From Palsa-744 sp963734815 (GTDB lineage Bacteria; Actinomycetota; Thermoleophilia; Solirubrobacterales; Solirubrobacteraceae): DNA of 64,000 bases. The stretch lies in the NCBI GenBank assembly GCA_963734815.1, contig CAVTIH010000002.1:1612001-1676000 (forward strand), written 5' to 3'. Below, piece after piece: positions 44,468-53,202 of this stretch. Numbering within the stretch: position 1 is the first letter of the stretch; every line of letters begins with the position of its first letter. Under the pieces are notes generated by a model that saw only the letters and a list, made by a program, of their open reading frames with translations, was not told the origin of the DNA and searched no databases. The position numbers were made by a program, and so were the translations under genes.

Positions 44468-44974
44468 ATGGTCAAAATGATGGCGGACGTGCCCAATGAG
44501 GCCGAGGGTGGCCAGACCAGCCCAAACGAGAGCCACTCGGCGCCGACGCAGGTGGTCGAACGGTTCTTGGATCTGCTTCGCACCGACGATATTGACGGGG
44601 CGGCAGAGCTGCTGGCGCAGCACGTGGAGTACGTCAATGTCGGGCTTCCCGCCGTGCACGGGCGTAAGCGTGTGCGGCGGCTCCTGCGGGCCACGCTCGG
44701 CCTGGACGGGGGCGGGTTCGAGGTCTACCTGCACACGATCTCAGCGAGTGGATCATCGGTGCTAACCGAGCGTACCGACGTCATGAAGTTTGGCCGGCTG
44801 CGCATCCAGTTCTGGGTCTGCGGGCGCTTCGACGTTCGCGACGGCCAGATCGTGCTCTGGCGTGATTACTTCGATCAAATGAACTTCTGGATCGCAACCG
44901 CCCGCGGCCTGCTGGGCATGATCTTCCCTGCGGTGCGCGCCAAACCGCCAGCCGCGCAAGTCGGCTGTTCGTAG
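44468..44974 (+). CDS. Limonene-1,2-epoxide hydrolase-like protein
   Basis: The 168-aa protein has the NTF2-like cone of the limonene-epoxide hydrolase family: 'VERFLDLLRTDDIDGAAELL', 'YVNVGLPAVHGRKRVRRLL'. The Asp-Arg-Asp active site is visible as Arg and Asp in 'LTERTDVMKF' and Asp in 'WRDYFDQMNFW'. The expected reaction is hydrolysis of a terpene or lipid epoxide without a covalent intermediate. ATGs at 44477 and 44480 are alternative starts. Confidence 0.85.
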   Translation: MVKMMADVPNEAEGGQTSPNESHSAPTQVVERFLDLLRTDDIDGAAELLAQHVEYVNVGLPAVHGRKRVRRLLRATLGLDGGGFEVYLHTISASGSSVLTERTDVMKFGRLRIQFWVCGRFDVRDGQIVLWRDYFDQMNFWIATARGLLGMIFPAVRAKPPAAQVGCS

Positions 44975-45048
44975 TGGGCGCGGCCCGACTCGAACGGGCG
45001 ACCCCCTCGGTGTAAACGAGGTGCTCTGGCCAGCTGAGCTACGCGCCC
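44975..45048 (-). tRNA. tRNA-Val(TAC)
   Basis: The minus strand folds with acceptor GGGCGCG/CGCGCCC, D-arm GCTC…GAGC, anticodon stem CCTCG/CGAGG with loop TTTACAC (anticodon TAC), T-arm GCCCG TTCGAGT CGGGC and discriminator A. CCA is not encoded. It abuts the stop codon of the convergent hydrolase-like gene. Confidence 0.95.
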
Positions 45049-45251
45049 CGTGCCCGGGGTCTTCCGGCCTCACAAGGCTAGCGCTCCCACGGACCTTGCG
45101 GAGCTGATGTGAGCCTACGATGCCGCCCACGCACGCGGACGATGTAGCTGGGCGCTGCCGTGAGGGCGCCCCCAGGGGTGAGCGGCGCGACCTGCGGGCG
45201 CCCCCGCGGGGAGGCTCATCCAAATACCCCGCTCCCTGGCAAACTGTGCGT

Positions 45252-45944
45252 ATGCGCACAGGTCCTCGCAGAGCCGCTCGGATCGCGCTGGGAATCGTCG
45301 GTGGGGTGGTGGTGGTGCTCGGGCTTGCGCAGCTGCTGCTGCCGAGGCTGGCGGCGCAGCGCGTGCGCAGCCAGATCGCGCGCTATGGGGTCGTGCGCAG
45401 CGCCTCGGTCAGCGCGTTTCCAGCGATCGAGCTGCTGTGGGGTGAAGCGCAGTCCGCCACGGTGAATGCCGCCCACCTCGACATCACCGAAACGGCCGCC
45501 AACGAACTGCTGTGGGAGTCACGTGGGGTGGAACGGATCGACATGCACGCCGAAAGCATGCACGTTGGCTCGCTCACGCTGAGGGATGTGAGCTGGCGCA
45601 AGCGCGGCGATCGGCTTGAAATCAGCGGTCGGCTCACCGAAGCCGACCTGCGCGCTTCGTTGCCTGGCGCCACCAGCTTTGCCTTGCTCTCCAGTAACTC
45701 CGAAGGCGTCTCGATGCGGGTCGGTGGTTCCCTCTTCGGCTTGGAGGGCTCCGTCGCTGTGACGCTCAGCGCCGTCGATGGCAAACTGGTCGCGGTGCCC
45801 CAGGGTATTCCCTTCGCGGGGCTCGTCAAAGTCACGCTGTTCTCCGCGTCGCATGCGTACGTGCAGTCCTTTGGCCTCACCGAAGTGACTCCGGCAGGCG
45901 CGGATCCTGCCTATCACGTCAGAATCGCTGCGCGGCTGCGGTGA
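45252..45944 (+). CDS. DUF2993 (LmeA-like) lipid-binding protein
   Basis: The 230-aa protein has one N-terminal membrane/signal helix ('IALGIVGGVVVVLGLAQLLL') and a beta-rich domain with 'VRSASVSAFPAIELLWGEAQ', 'LHVGSLTLRDVSW'-type strands and a C-terminal 'GIPFAGLVKVTLFSASHAYV'. This is the DUF2993/LmeA fold, whose known member is a cell-envelope phospholipid-binding protein in mycobacteria. Start ATG 45252 is chosen because the signal helix begins there. Confidence 0.8.
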   Translation: MRTGPRRAARIALGIVGGVVVVLGLAQLLLPRLAAQRVRSQIARYGVVRSASVSAFPAIELLWGEAQSATVNAAHLDITETAANELLWESRGVERIDMHAESMHVGSLTLRDVSWRKRGDRLEISGRLTEADLRASLPGATSFALLSSNSEGVSMRVGGSLFGLEGSVAVTLSAVDGKLVAVPQGIPFAGLVKVTLFSASHAYVQSFGLTEVTPAGADPAYHVRIAARLR

Positions 45945-46007
45945 GCCACCGCCGCCCGGGCGGCGTGGGAGCGGGCGGAGGGTGATGCGTGTGCAGCGGA
46001 TCGCGTG

Positions 46008-47453
46008 TTATGCGGCTGCGGCCGCCAGCGTCGGGGCGCGCTCGCGCACCGTCATCGGCAATCCCTCACGCGGGCTGATCGTGGGCATCTGGCGGATGCT
46101 CAGCTTGAAGTCGCGCGGCAGCTCCAGTTCGAAGCGGCTGAGGACCAGCGTCGCGATCGTGCGCACCTCCAACTGCCCGAAGCGCATCCCGATGCACGTC
46201 CTGGAGCCGCCGCCGAAGGGGACGTACGCGCTCTTCGGGATCGCCTCGCGCGCTCCGGGGGCGAAGCGCTCGGGGGCGAAGCGCTCCGGGTCCCGCCATA
46301 CGTCGGGGAGGCGATGGGAGGCCCACGAGCAGTAGTTCACGTACGCGCTGCCGGGGACTCTGAGGCCTTCGAACTCGAACGGCTCGACTGAGCGGCGCGG
46401 GCCGATCCAGGCGGGCGGGTACATCCGCAGCGTCTCCTCCAGCACCATCTCGAGCTCTGGCAGTCCACCGCCCATCAGTTGCTCGGCGGTTGGTGGTTGG
46501 CCGTGCAGCCGCTCGCGCTGCTCGGCCACGAGGCGTTGGGCGATCTCGGGGTGGTGGGCCAGCTCGTAGAACATGAACGACACCGTCGAGGTCGTCGTGT
46601 CGTGGCCGGCGAACAGCAGCGTCATCACCTCGTCGCGCACCTGGCGGTCGCTGAGCGTGCTGCCGTCCTCGTCGTGCGCGTCCAGCAGCAGACTGAGCAC
46701 GTCCTCGCCGCGCGCGCCCGTCGCACGGCGACGGTTGATCTCAGCGTAGATGACCCTATTGAGCTCTTTTGCCGCGCTCTGTAGGCGGGCGTACGGCGTC
46801 CGTGGGCCGCGCAGGAAACGCGAGGTGTATTCGGTGGCATAGAACGACAGCGCGCGCTCAAACAGCCCCGCCGCATCCGTGCCTTGCGCCGGCTCTCCGT
46901 CAGGATTCAGCCCGAACAGCGCACGCATCGCCACCCGCATCGCCAGGCGCCGCGTCCAGCTGTACAGGTCCACGCTGCCCCCCGGCTGCATCTCCTCCAG
47001 GGCGCGTTCGGTCTCCTGTCTCATCACGTCGATCGACGCCGCGATTCGCTCGCGGTGAAACGCCGGCAGCATAATCTGGCGCGAGCGGCGGTGGAAGTCC
47101 CCGTCGATTGTCAACAGCCCGTCGCCCAGCAGCCCGATCAGGTCGCGGAAGTGAGACTGGCGCCAGATGAAGTTCGACGCGTGCGACACCGTCATGTAGT
47201 GGTTGGCCGCCGGTCCCAGCATGAACACGACGTTGCCGTGCAGCACTTTGATCGTAAACACCGGCCCGTGCCGTTCGTAGCATTCCAGCAGCAGCGGCAG
47301 CGGATCGTGCGCGAAACGACGCGTCCTCGCCATGCTGAAGCTGGTGTCTCCGGGTGGGTAGGGGACCGTGCTCGCGCGTTCTTTGCGCAGGTCGTCCACC
47401 ATCACGGCGAACGGGTTGAACGGCTTCGGGGGTGGCGGTCCGAGGAGCGTCAC
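46008..47453 (-). CDS. Cytochrome P450
   Basis: The 481-aa P450 (GTG 47453) has I-helix 'LFAGHDTTTSTVSFM', ExxR in 'VLEETLRMYPPAW', PERF in 'RDPERFAPERF' and haem loop 'FGGGSRTCIGMRFGQLE' with Cys420. The ‘YPPAW’ and ‘PERF’ pattern is like CYP4/CYP102-type and actinobacterial fatty-acid or terpene hydroxylases. It lies directly upstream of tRNA-Asp, outside element 2. Substrate unknown. Confidence 0.93.
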   Translation of the reverse strand: MTLLGPPPPKPFNPFAVMVDDLRKERASTVPYPPGDTSFSMARTRRFAHDPLPLLLECYERHGPVFTIKVLHGNVVFMLGPAANHYMTVSHASNFIWRQSHFRDLIGLLGDGLLTIDGDFHRRSRQIMLPAFHRERIAASIDVMRQETERALEEMQPGGSVDLYSWTRRLAMRVAMRALFGLNPDGEPAQGTDAAGLFERALSFYATEYTSRFLRGPRTPYARLQSAAKELNRVIYAEINRRRATGARGEDVLSLLLDAHDEDGSTLSDRQVRDEVMTLLFAGHDTTTSTVSFMFYELAHHPEIAQRLVAEQRERLHGQPPTAEQLMGGGLPELEMVLEETLRMYPPAWIGPRRSVEPFEFEGLRVPGSAYVNYCSWASHRLPDVWRDPERFAPERFAPGAREAIPKSAYVPFGGGSRTCIGMRFGQLEVRTIATLVLSRFELELPRDFKLSIRQMPTISPREGLPMTVRERAPTLAAAAA

Positions 47454-47601
47454 TCGCGCAGCCTACCCTATTCCTGGCTGCTTGGCCAGTTTGAGGGTCC
47501 CATCTGCGCGGTGCGGTCTCCCGCCTCCTCCGGCGTGGCTTGGCATACTGTGCTCAGCGCGTCGAGCCGCGGGGGGGCCATTCCTCTCGCGTCTTCTTCG
47601 C

Positions 47602-47675
<74 letters not shown>

Positions 47676-47681
47676 CTCCTA

Positions 47682-47725
47682 AAAGCCCTGCAAATCGACT
47701 GGTTTTAAGTCGATGGCGGGGCTTT
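47682..47725 (+). terminator. Nested hairpin after tRNA-Asp, probable terminator
   Basis: AAAGCCC (47682) pairs with GGGCTTT (47719-47725), and inside this TCGACT (47695) pairs with AGTCGA (47708). A TCTTCGTTT stretch follows. The position right after the tRNA fits an intrinsic terminator, now supplied by element 2. Confidence 0.6.
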
Positions 47726-47755
47726 CTTCGTTTGGGCGCGAGGGTCGAAATCGCG

Positions 47756-47775
47756 ATTTGTGCCCATTTGTGCCC
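47756..47775 (-). repeat. Tandem ATTTGTGCCC boxes, left end of element 2
   Basis: Two perfect copies of ATTTGTGCCC stand back to back, 80-100 bases inside the att site. The same box recurs four times near the right end (62990-63093). Probable integrase arm-type or excisionase sites. Confidence 0.55.
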
Positions 47776-48049
47776 GATGGCTTGCGCCTTTGAGAACGGA
47801 AGTCGGGGGTGGGTATCGAGGCATGGACGGGACGCCACGGGCCTGCTTGAAACGGAGAGGGAGCGCGGGGTTGACGCCGGATCGGACTGCTGTCCGTCGT
47901 CCATAGCGCGAGTGTGAGTGACGTCCGGGCGGACGCCCGCTTGCTTCAGCCGAGCAGGAGCGGTCGGGGAATGTTCCTCGCTCGAAGCGGCGGGAACGCG
48001 ACCGGTGTGCTGACCACATCCGAATGCTTATCCCGCAGACGGGCGCTGA
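47776..48049. other. Gap at the left end of element 2
   Basis: No gene recognised between the tandem boxes and the stop of the 318-aa gene. Sequence is GC-rich with no strong hairpin. Confidence 0.4.
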
Positions 48050-49006
48050 TCACCCGCTTCCAGGGAACTCAAGCGTGTACTGCCAAATCCGGCTGATTCC
48101 CTTCGATGTCTCCTGGGTGTAGCGCTCGGCGTAGGGGAACACCAGTGACGTCGCGCTCTCCAGGCACTCGCTGACGAAGTACAGCGCGAACCCGAGCACC
48201 TGTGGCTTGGTCCCGAGCGCGGACAGGTAGAGGTTCGTGACTGCTCGGCGCTCGCGCTCGCGCTCCACGCGGTCGTGCAGCACCTGCGCGGTCACAAACG
48301 GGTCGCTGGCGGGCGCGAACAGAACATCATCCTGGGCTGCGGAGCCGAGGGACTCCGCCGCGCGGTTCGCGCTGATCACGCTCTCCTGGTACATGCTCGG
48401 CTGTAGCGAGGGCAGCCCGAACATCTGGAGCTTGCGCGAGTTCTCCTTGAACTCGGCGATCCTGCGTATCAGCTGGTGGTCGTAGCCGGCTCCGATGATC
48501 AGCAGGTCGTTGCTCGTGTCGGTGCTGTGGGTACCCTCGAACCCTGCGACCTGGCGCACTTCGGTCACCGGGCCCTTCGTGAACTGGGTGTTCTCGGCCT
48601 TGACGTAGCGCTCCGGGTCGGTGTAAATGAAATGGACCCTGCCGACGCCGGCTCGCTGCAGCAGCACGAGCAGGAAAGCCAGGTGTGGCCGCATGAAACC
48701 GGTCGCGTCGATGCACAGCTCGTGGTCTGCGAGCTCGACACGCGACTGGTCGAGATAGCTGTGCCAGAAGTCGGCCTCGTTCGCCCCCGTGGGCGCGAAC
48801 ACGTCCCCGTCGGGTCGGTCTGACTCGCTGAACTGGTACTCGTTGTGGATGACCCAGTGCTTCATCGCGGACTGCACGTTCTCAAACGGCTTACGCACCC
48901 GTTCGCTGTCGTTGTAGGCGGAGATGAACAGCCCCCACCCCTGCGAGGCCTCACCGAGCGCGTCGAGCTCGAGCTGGCGGCGATAGTAGATCGTGTAGTC
49001 CCGCAC
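48050..49006 (-). CDS. Rossmann-like protein of the PRTase-ATPase-methyltransferase operon, unknown function
   Basis: The 318-aa protein (GTG 49006) is the last gene of the operon, nine bases after the ATPase stop. The core has 'HELCIDATGFMRPHLAFLLV', a strand-loop-helix that recalls the (I/V)D-x-T-G nucleotide-binding start of CARF-like Rossmann sensors. It is followed by 'GRVHFIYTDPERYVKAENTQ' and a second strand-loop-helix 'LLIIGAGYDHQLIRRIAEF'. The C-terminal part is helical. No nuclease or membrane motif is seen. A role as nucleotide sensor or effector is inference; the family itself I cannot name. Confidence 0.7.
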   Translation of the reverse strand: MRDYTIYYRRQLELDALGEASQGWGLFISAYNDSERVRKPFENVQSAMKHWVIHNEYQFSESDRPDGDVFAPTGANEADFWHSYLDQSRVELADHELCIDATGFMRPHLAFLLVLLQRAGVGRVHFIYTDPERYVKAENTQFTKGPVTEVRQVAGFEGTHSTDTSNDLLIIGAGYDHQLIRRIAEFKENSRKLQMFGLPSLQPSMYQESVISANRAAESLGSAAQDDVLFAPASDPFVTAQVLHDRVERERERRAVTNLYLSALGTKPQVLGFALYFVSECLESATSLVFPYAERYTQETSKGISRIWQYTLEFPGSG

Positions 49007-49015
49007 CCTGGAGTC

Positions 49016-50989
49016 CTAATCCAAGTCGGAGAGAAGGTTGATCTGCTCGCCCTTGCGATGCACCCTGAACGGAACGTTTGCACGCCTCAGACGCGCCCGT
49101 CGCACCCGGTCAAACGCCTCGGACGCCTGCTCGCCAAAGATCGCGTTGGCCTCCGTCGCGTTAAGTTTCAACGTGCCGCCGACAGTCAGCGGCAGGTCGA
49201 AGTACGGGCAGAGCATCGGATTCAGGCGGTACTTGTCCGCCACCGACGCGTCGCTCTTGTCGCGCTGCCCGCGGGTGTCCTTCAACAGCATCGAGGCGCG
49301 CTCTGCTTCCTTCAGGTTGCTCCGGGCCGCGTGTGAGAGCCGCGAGGGGTCCACTGCGAAGGAGGTCATGCGGATCTCCGGTGGACGGTCTGCGAACCGT
49401 AGCGCCCGCAGTAGTGCCCCGAGCCGGCCGACCGAGCGCTCGACGCTCTCGCCGGCCTCCCCGAGCGGCAGGTTGTCCTTGAGAAACCAGCTTGAGGCCT
49501 CCTGCACTCCGTCGCGCTGGGCGGCGATCGACATCGGCTTGCCGTGGAACGGTTGCTCGCCATTGAACTCCGCCCACCGGTAGACGTTCTTGAGGATGAT
49601 TAGCAAGTTGCGCGGCAGGCCGCCCGCCATCGTGATGAACGTCTCGATCCCGAGATAGCGCTGCACGCGGGAATACTGGCGCAGCAGTTGCGCGTGCATA
49701 TCAGGCTCGTGATGTTTGACCTTCTGGGCGTAGTGGCCTCCTCGCTCGCCAGCGGTCCACGCCGCGCATAGCTCGCCGATCCGCCGCGCCTCCGCACACA
49801 AAGACCTGCGTGTGCTCCAGCTTTGATAGAGAAGCAGGATGTTCAGCTTCTCAAGCAGCGGGTCCGAAGGGACCGCGAGCAGCGAGATGATCTCCTCTAT
49901 CTCTGCCGCGGGAAGCTCGAGATGGCGAGCCAGCAGAGAGAAGTACTTGCGCTCGCGACCATCCTCAGAGACGAAGCTTGTGTCACGCTCTGGCGCCAGC
50001 TCAAAGAACTCGTCGAGCTGGCCGGCGACTGCCTCGCGCTGGCCGGCCACCGACCCCTCCTCGATCAGCCTCTGGGCCACCACGCGGCGACAGAAATGAG
50101 CGAAGTCCGACTCGTGTGCGAGGTAGAAGCGGTCTAGGAGCAGCGGCTCGAACTCAGAGCCCTCCTTGTTCTCCTCATTGGCGCTCAATGTCCGCGTGGT
50201 GCGGAATCCATACAGGCGTGAGCCGACCATGAAACAAGCGGGCGCCTCCTTCTCGCGGATCAGCGTCTGCACGTATCGCTGTTGCTCCTCAGTCAGGTTC
50301 TCGAGCTCATCCAGCAGGTAGAGCCAGACGATGTCACGGAGGCCCGGCACGCAGGCGCCAAACGCCTGCGGTACAGCCATCGGCAGGCGCCCGCGCGCGG
50401 CACGGATCTGCACCGCGTCCAGGCGACGCGTGATCGCGGCGTTGTTTATGACCAGGTCCAGCTCGCGCTGCCAACCATGTAGGGTACCCTTGAGCGCGGG
50501 CAAGCTCGGAGGCGGCTCTCCAGCGAAGTCATCGAAGGCGCCCAGCACGCGCTCCACGATGTCCGCTTCGCTCTCGAGGAGCTCGGGCAGCTCGCCGAAG
50601 CTCGTCAAGGCGGTGCTGATCGCCAGCTGCGCCAGCCACAGGTCCATGTAGTAGACGAACAACGCCTGCCAGGCGTCTTCCTCGATGCCCTTGCCGGCGA
50701 AGCGCCCTGCGTTCAATCCCGAGCAGCGCAAGTAGATGCCGACATAGCCCTCGCCGGGGAGTGGCGCTCCGACCTCTGCGCGCAGACGCTGCAGCGGGGC
50801 CGAGTAATAGCGCATCAGATGGGTGCGCCCGCTGCCCTTGCCACCAAGCAGGATGAGCGGCATCGGCGAGGTGGGATCGGCGATCGCGAAGAACCCTCCG
50901 CCGTCGCTTGCGAAGTCCACCCATGTCCTTGCTATCTGCTCGTCGGAGAAGTCGACGGCCTTGGTCACATTGAACGGGTTGCTGCGCAT
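49016..50989 (-). CDS. ORC/CDC6-like P-loop ATPase of the conflict-type operon
   Basis: Start ATG 50989 lies one base after the PRTase stop. The 657-aa ATPase has Walker A 'LILLGGKGSGRTHLM' (GGKGSGRT at residues 49-56; Arg replaces the usual Lys before Thr, with Lys51 displaced), Walker B 'DIVWLYLLDELENLTEEQ' near 221-236, and a sensor-like 'ACFMVGSRLYGFRTTRTL'. The C-terminal half is helical with a possible winged helix. The layout matches the ORC-CDC6-like family that, as I recall, accompanies PRTase-CE proteins. Probable sensor or motor of the system. Confidence 0.8.
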   Translation of the reverse strand: MRSNPFNVTKAVDFSDEQIARTWVDFASDGGGFFAIADPTSPMPLILLGGKGSGRTHLMRYYSAPLQRLRAEVGAPLPGEGYVGIYLRCSGLNAGRFAGKGIEEDAWQALFVYYMDLWLAQLAISTALTSFGELPELLESEADIVERVLGAFDDFAGEPPPSLPALKGTLHGWQRELDLVINNAAITRRLDAVQIRAARGRLPMAVPQAFGACVPGLRDIVWLYLLDELENLTEEQQRYVQTLIREKEAPACFMVGSRLYGFRTTRTLSANEENKEGSEFEPLLLDRFYLAHESDFAHFCRRVVAQRLIEEGSVAGQREAVAGQLDEFFELAPERDTSFVSEDGRERKYFSLLARHLELPAAEIEEIISLLAVPSDPLLEKLNILLLYQSWSTRRSLCAEARRIGELCAAWTAGERGGHYAQKVKHHEPDMHAQLLRQYSRVQRYLGIETFITMAGGLPRNLLIILKNVYRWAEFNGEQPFHGKPMSIAAQRDGVQEASSWFLKDNLPLGEAGESVERSVGRLGALLRALRFADRPPEIRMTSFAVDPSRLSHAARSNLKEAERASMLLKDTRGQRDKSDASVADKYRLNPMLCPYFDLPLTVGGTLKLNATEANAIFGEQASEAFDRVRRARLRRANVPFRVHRKGEQINLLSDLD

Positions 50990-51341
50990 CTCAGGCCTCG
51001 ATCTTCGGGTAGCGGGGGAAGATTGGCGTCCACGGCGGCGGCGGCTGGTCGAACCAAAGGATCGGCAGCGTGTTATCGGGGATGTTGTGCGAGAAGCCGA
51101 GCAGCAGCTGGCTGTCACGCCACCCCAACGGATGGCTCGGCCAGAGCTTCGCACCGTATCTTTGGGCTAGATCCAGGGCGCTCTGCGGCGTGACGTGATC
51201 CTGATCGGCCTGTTCGGCGTCGTGGAAGTGCCGGGAGGCGGGCGAGAGGCATCTGTGTGTCTCATCGAGCTCGAGTACCGTGCCGACCCGGTCGAAGTCC
51301 GTCTTCTCGGCGACCTCGGCCAGCGCCTCGCGCTGAGCGAC

Positions 51342-52588
51342 TAGTGGAGCCGTCCGGAAGTGATGCGGCTCATGCGGCGATCGCGAGGGGCTGGGGTTCG
51401 TGCTGGGTGATCTTCTTGATCACTGCGTTGAGTTTGGCGCGGGTGAATGTCCACTCAAACGGCTGGGCGATGGTCCGGTAGTGCTGTCCGAAGTCCAGCA
51501 GGTGCCGGGCGAGTTGCGCGAGGCTGCCGAAGTCGTTGGGGGTCATCGCTTTGCGTTGCACGATCGAGAAGTAGATCTCGATCTGGTTCAGCCATGACGC
51601 GTGGACTGGCAGGTGGATTAGCCTCGCGTTCGGGTACTTCTTGGTCATCCGTGTGACCGATGCCTTGCCGCAGTGGCTGGACCCGTTGTCCACGACCCAG
51701 TAGACGGTCCGCGCCGACTGGTATGGCTCGACGGTCATGACCTGATCCACGAGCTTGCCGAACGGGACGATCCCGGTCGTCTTCTCCACGCGATCGAACA
51801 GCTTGGCGTGGTGCACGTCCCACGCCGCCAGGTACGCGACGGTTCCTCCGCGCGCGTACTCGAACTCCAGCAGTCCGGGGCGGCCCGGTCCCGGTGCGAC
51901 GGTCGGATGCTCCCGTCCGAGAGCTTGCAACTGACTCTTCTCGTCCGCGCTGATGACGTACTCGTCCGGGCGCAGTCGCTTGCCTGCGAACGTCCGGGCA
52001 TAGAGATCGAGCGCCCTGCCGGCCTTCTCAGCGAAGTCGGGGTCGCGCGGGAAGATCCAGGAGCGGGTCTGCCACGGCTTGATCGCGTCCTCGTGCAGCC
52101 AGCGCCAGATCGTCGACGCCGACGCGTCGGTCACGCCTCGCTCGATCACCAAACGGTGCAGCTCAACACGGGAGAATCGGGAGAGCGGCACTTCGTGCGT
52201 GCGCGGCAACTCGCACGCGATCGCCTTGACCTCGGCTACCTGCTCCGGGGGGAAAACGGCACGGCCGACCCGACCGCGCATGATCCTCAAGCCCATCCAG
52301 CCGCTCAGCCCGGAACCGCTGTCTTCGCCGGGCGACGCTATCTGCAGAGCAGTCCAACCGGGCAGCGATATCGATGTCCTGGATTCCCTCAGCCGCGTAC
52401 AGGACCATGCGCGCCCGCTGCACCGTCCGGAACGGCAACGTGACCGTGCTCGCACGCTGCTCGAGCTCAACCCGCTCCTGCTCAGTGAGTTCGATCACTT
52501 GGGTGCTGACCCTGGGCACAAGACATAATTCCGCGCGGGTGCCGCTATCCCTTCCAATAGTCCGCAGGACTTGCGGACACGTCCACTA
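51342..52588 (-). mobile_element. IS630-family insertion sequence, copy 2
   Basis: Same sequence, ends and orientation as copy 1 at 6551-7797 (constant offset 44791). The CTAG target with duplicated TA lies in the PRTase gene. The identity of the two copies and the exact restoration of the interrupted gene on removal point to very recent transposition. Confidence 0.95.
51370..52519 (-). CDS. IS630-family transposase (two frames), copy 2
   Basis: The frames 52519-52163 (helix-turn-helix) and 52470-51370 (DDE domain) are the same as in copy 1. The DDE Asp, Asp and Glu are all present, so the element is probably still active through frameshifting at the complement of 52247-52256. Confidence 0.85.
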
Positions 52589-53202
52589 GCACCAGATACT
52601 CGATCTGCAGCGAGAAGTCGTTGCGCTCTGCGACCTTGCGCAGTGTCGGGAGCACTCTTTCGGAATACCTGCTGGCCTGGGTGCCGGAGCCCCAGAGGTC
52701 ATCAAGGAACACGATCCGGCGCACCTCGGAGTCTGCGAGCGCTACCGCTGGGTCGTCTATCCGCCGGTCATAGAGGCCAGCGAGGCTGACGAACACGTTC
52801 TTGGCTAGTTGGTTCTCCTGGCGGAAGTAGTAGAGCAGGTGAGTTCCACTCTCCGCTGGACTGCCCACGCCGAGGAAGCGTGTCTGGCGCAACTCCTTCT
52901 CGTAGAGCTGGTGCAGGAGCGTAACATCCACACTGTCGTCGTGGGTCTCGCGCAGGCGCGCCATCACCGGGTAGCGAAACTGGTCGCGGTAGAGAGCGCG
53001 AAGCAGCTCGCGCACCTCGCGCGTCCCGAAGAAGATGAACTGCGACAAGAGGTATAGCGCCTGTATCCGCTCTCCCTCATACGGCTCCTCCTCGCCTTTG
53101 AAGTTCTCGAGCCACGCCTCGATCACGGGCATATTCGCGCGCTGCTCCCACAAGCGCTCGTTGAGCGTCTTTATCTTCCCGAGCAGCGCCGCCGCGTACT
53201 CC

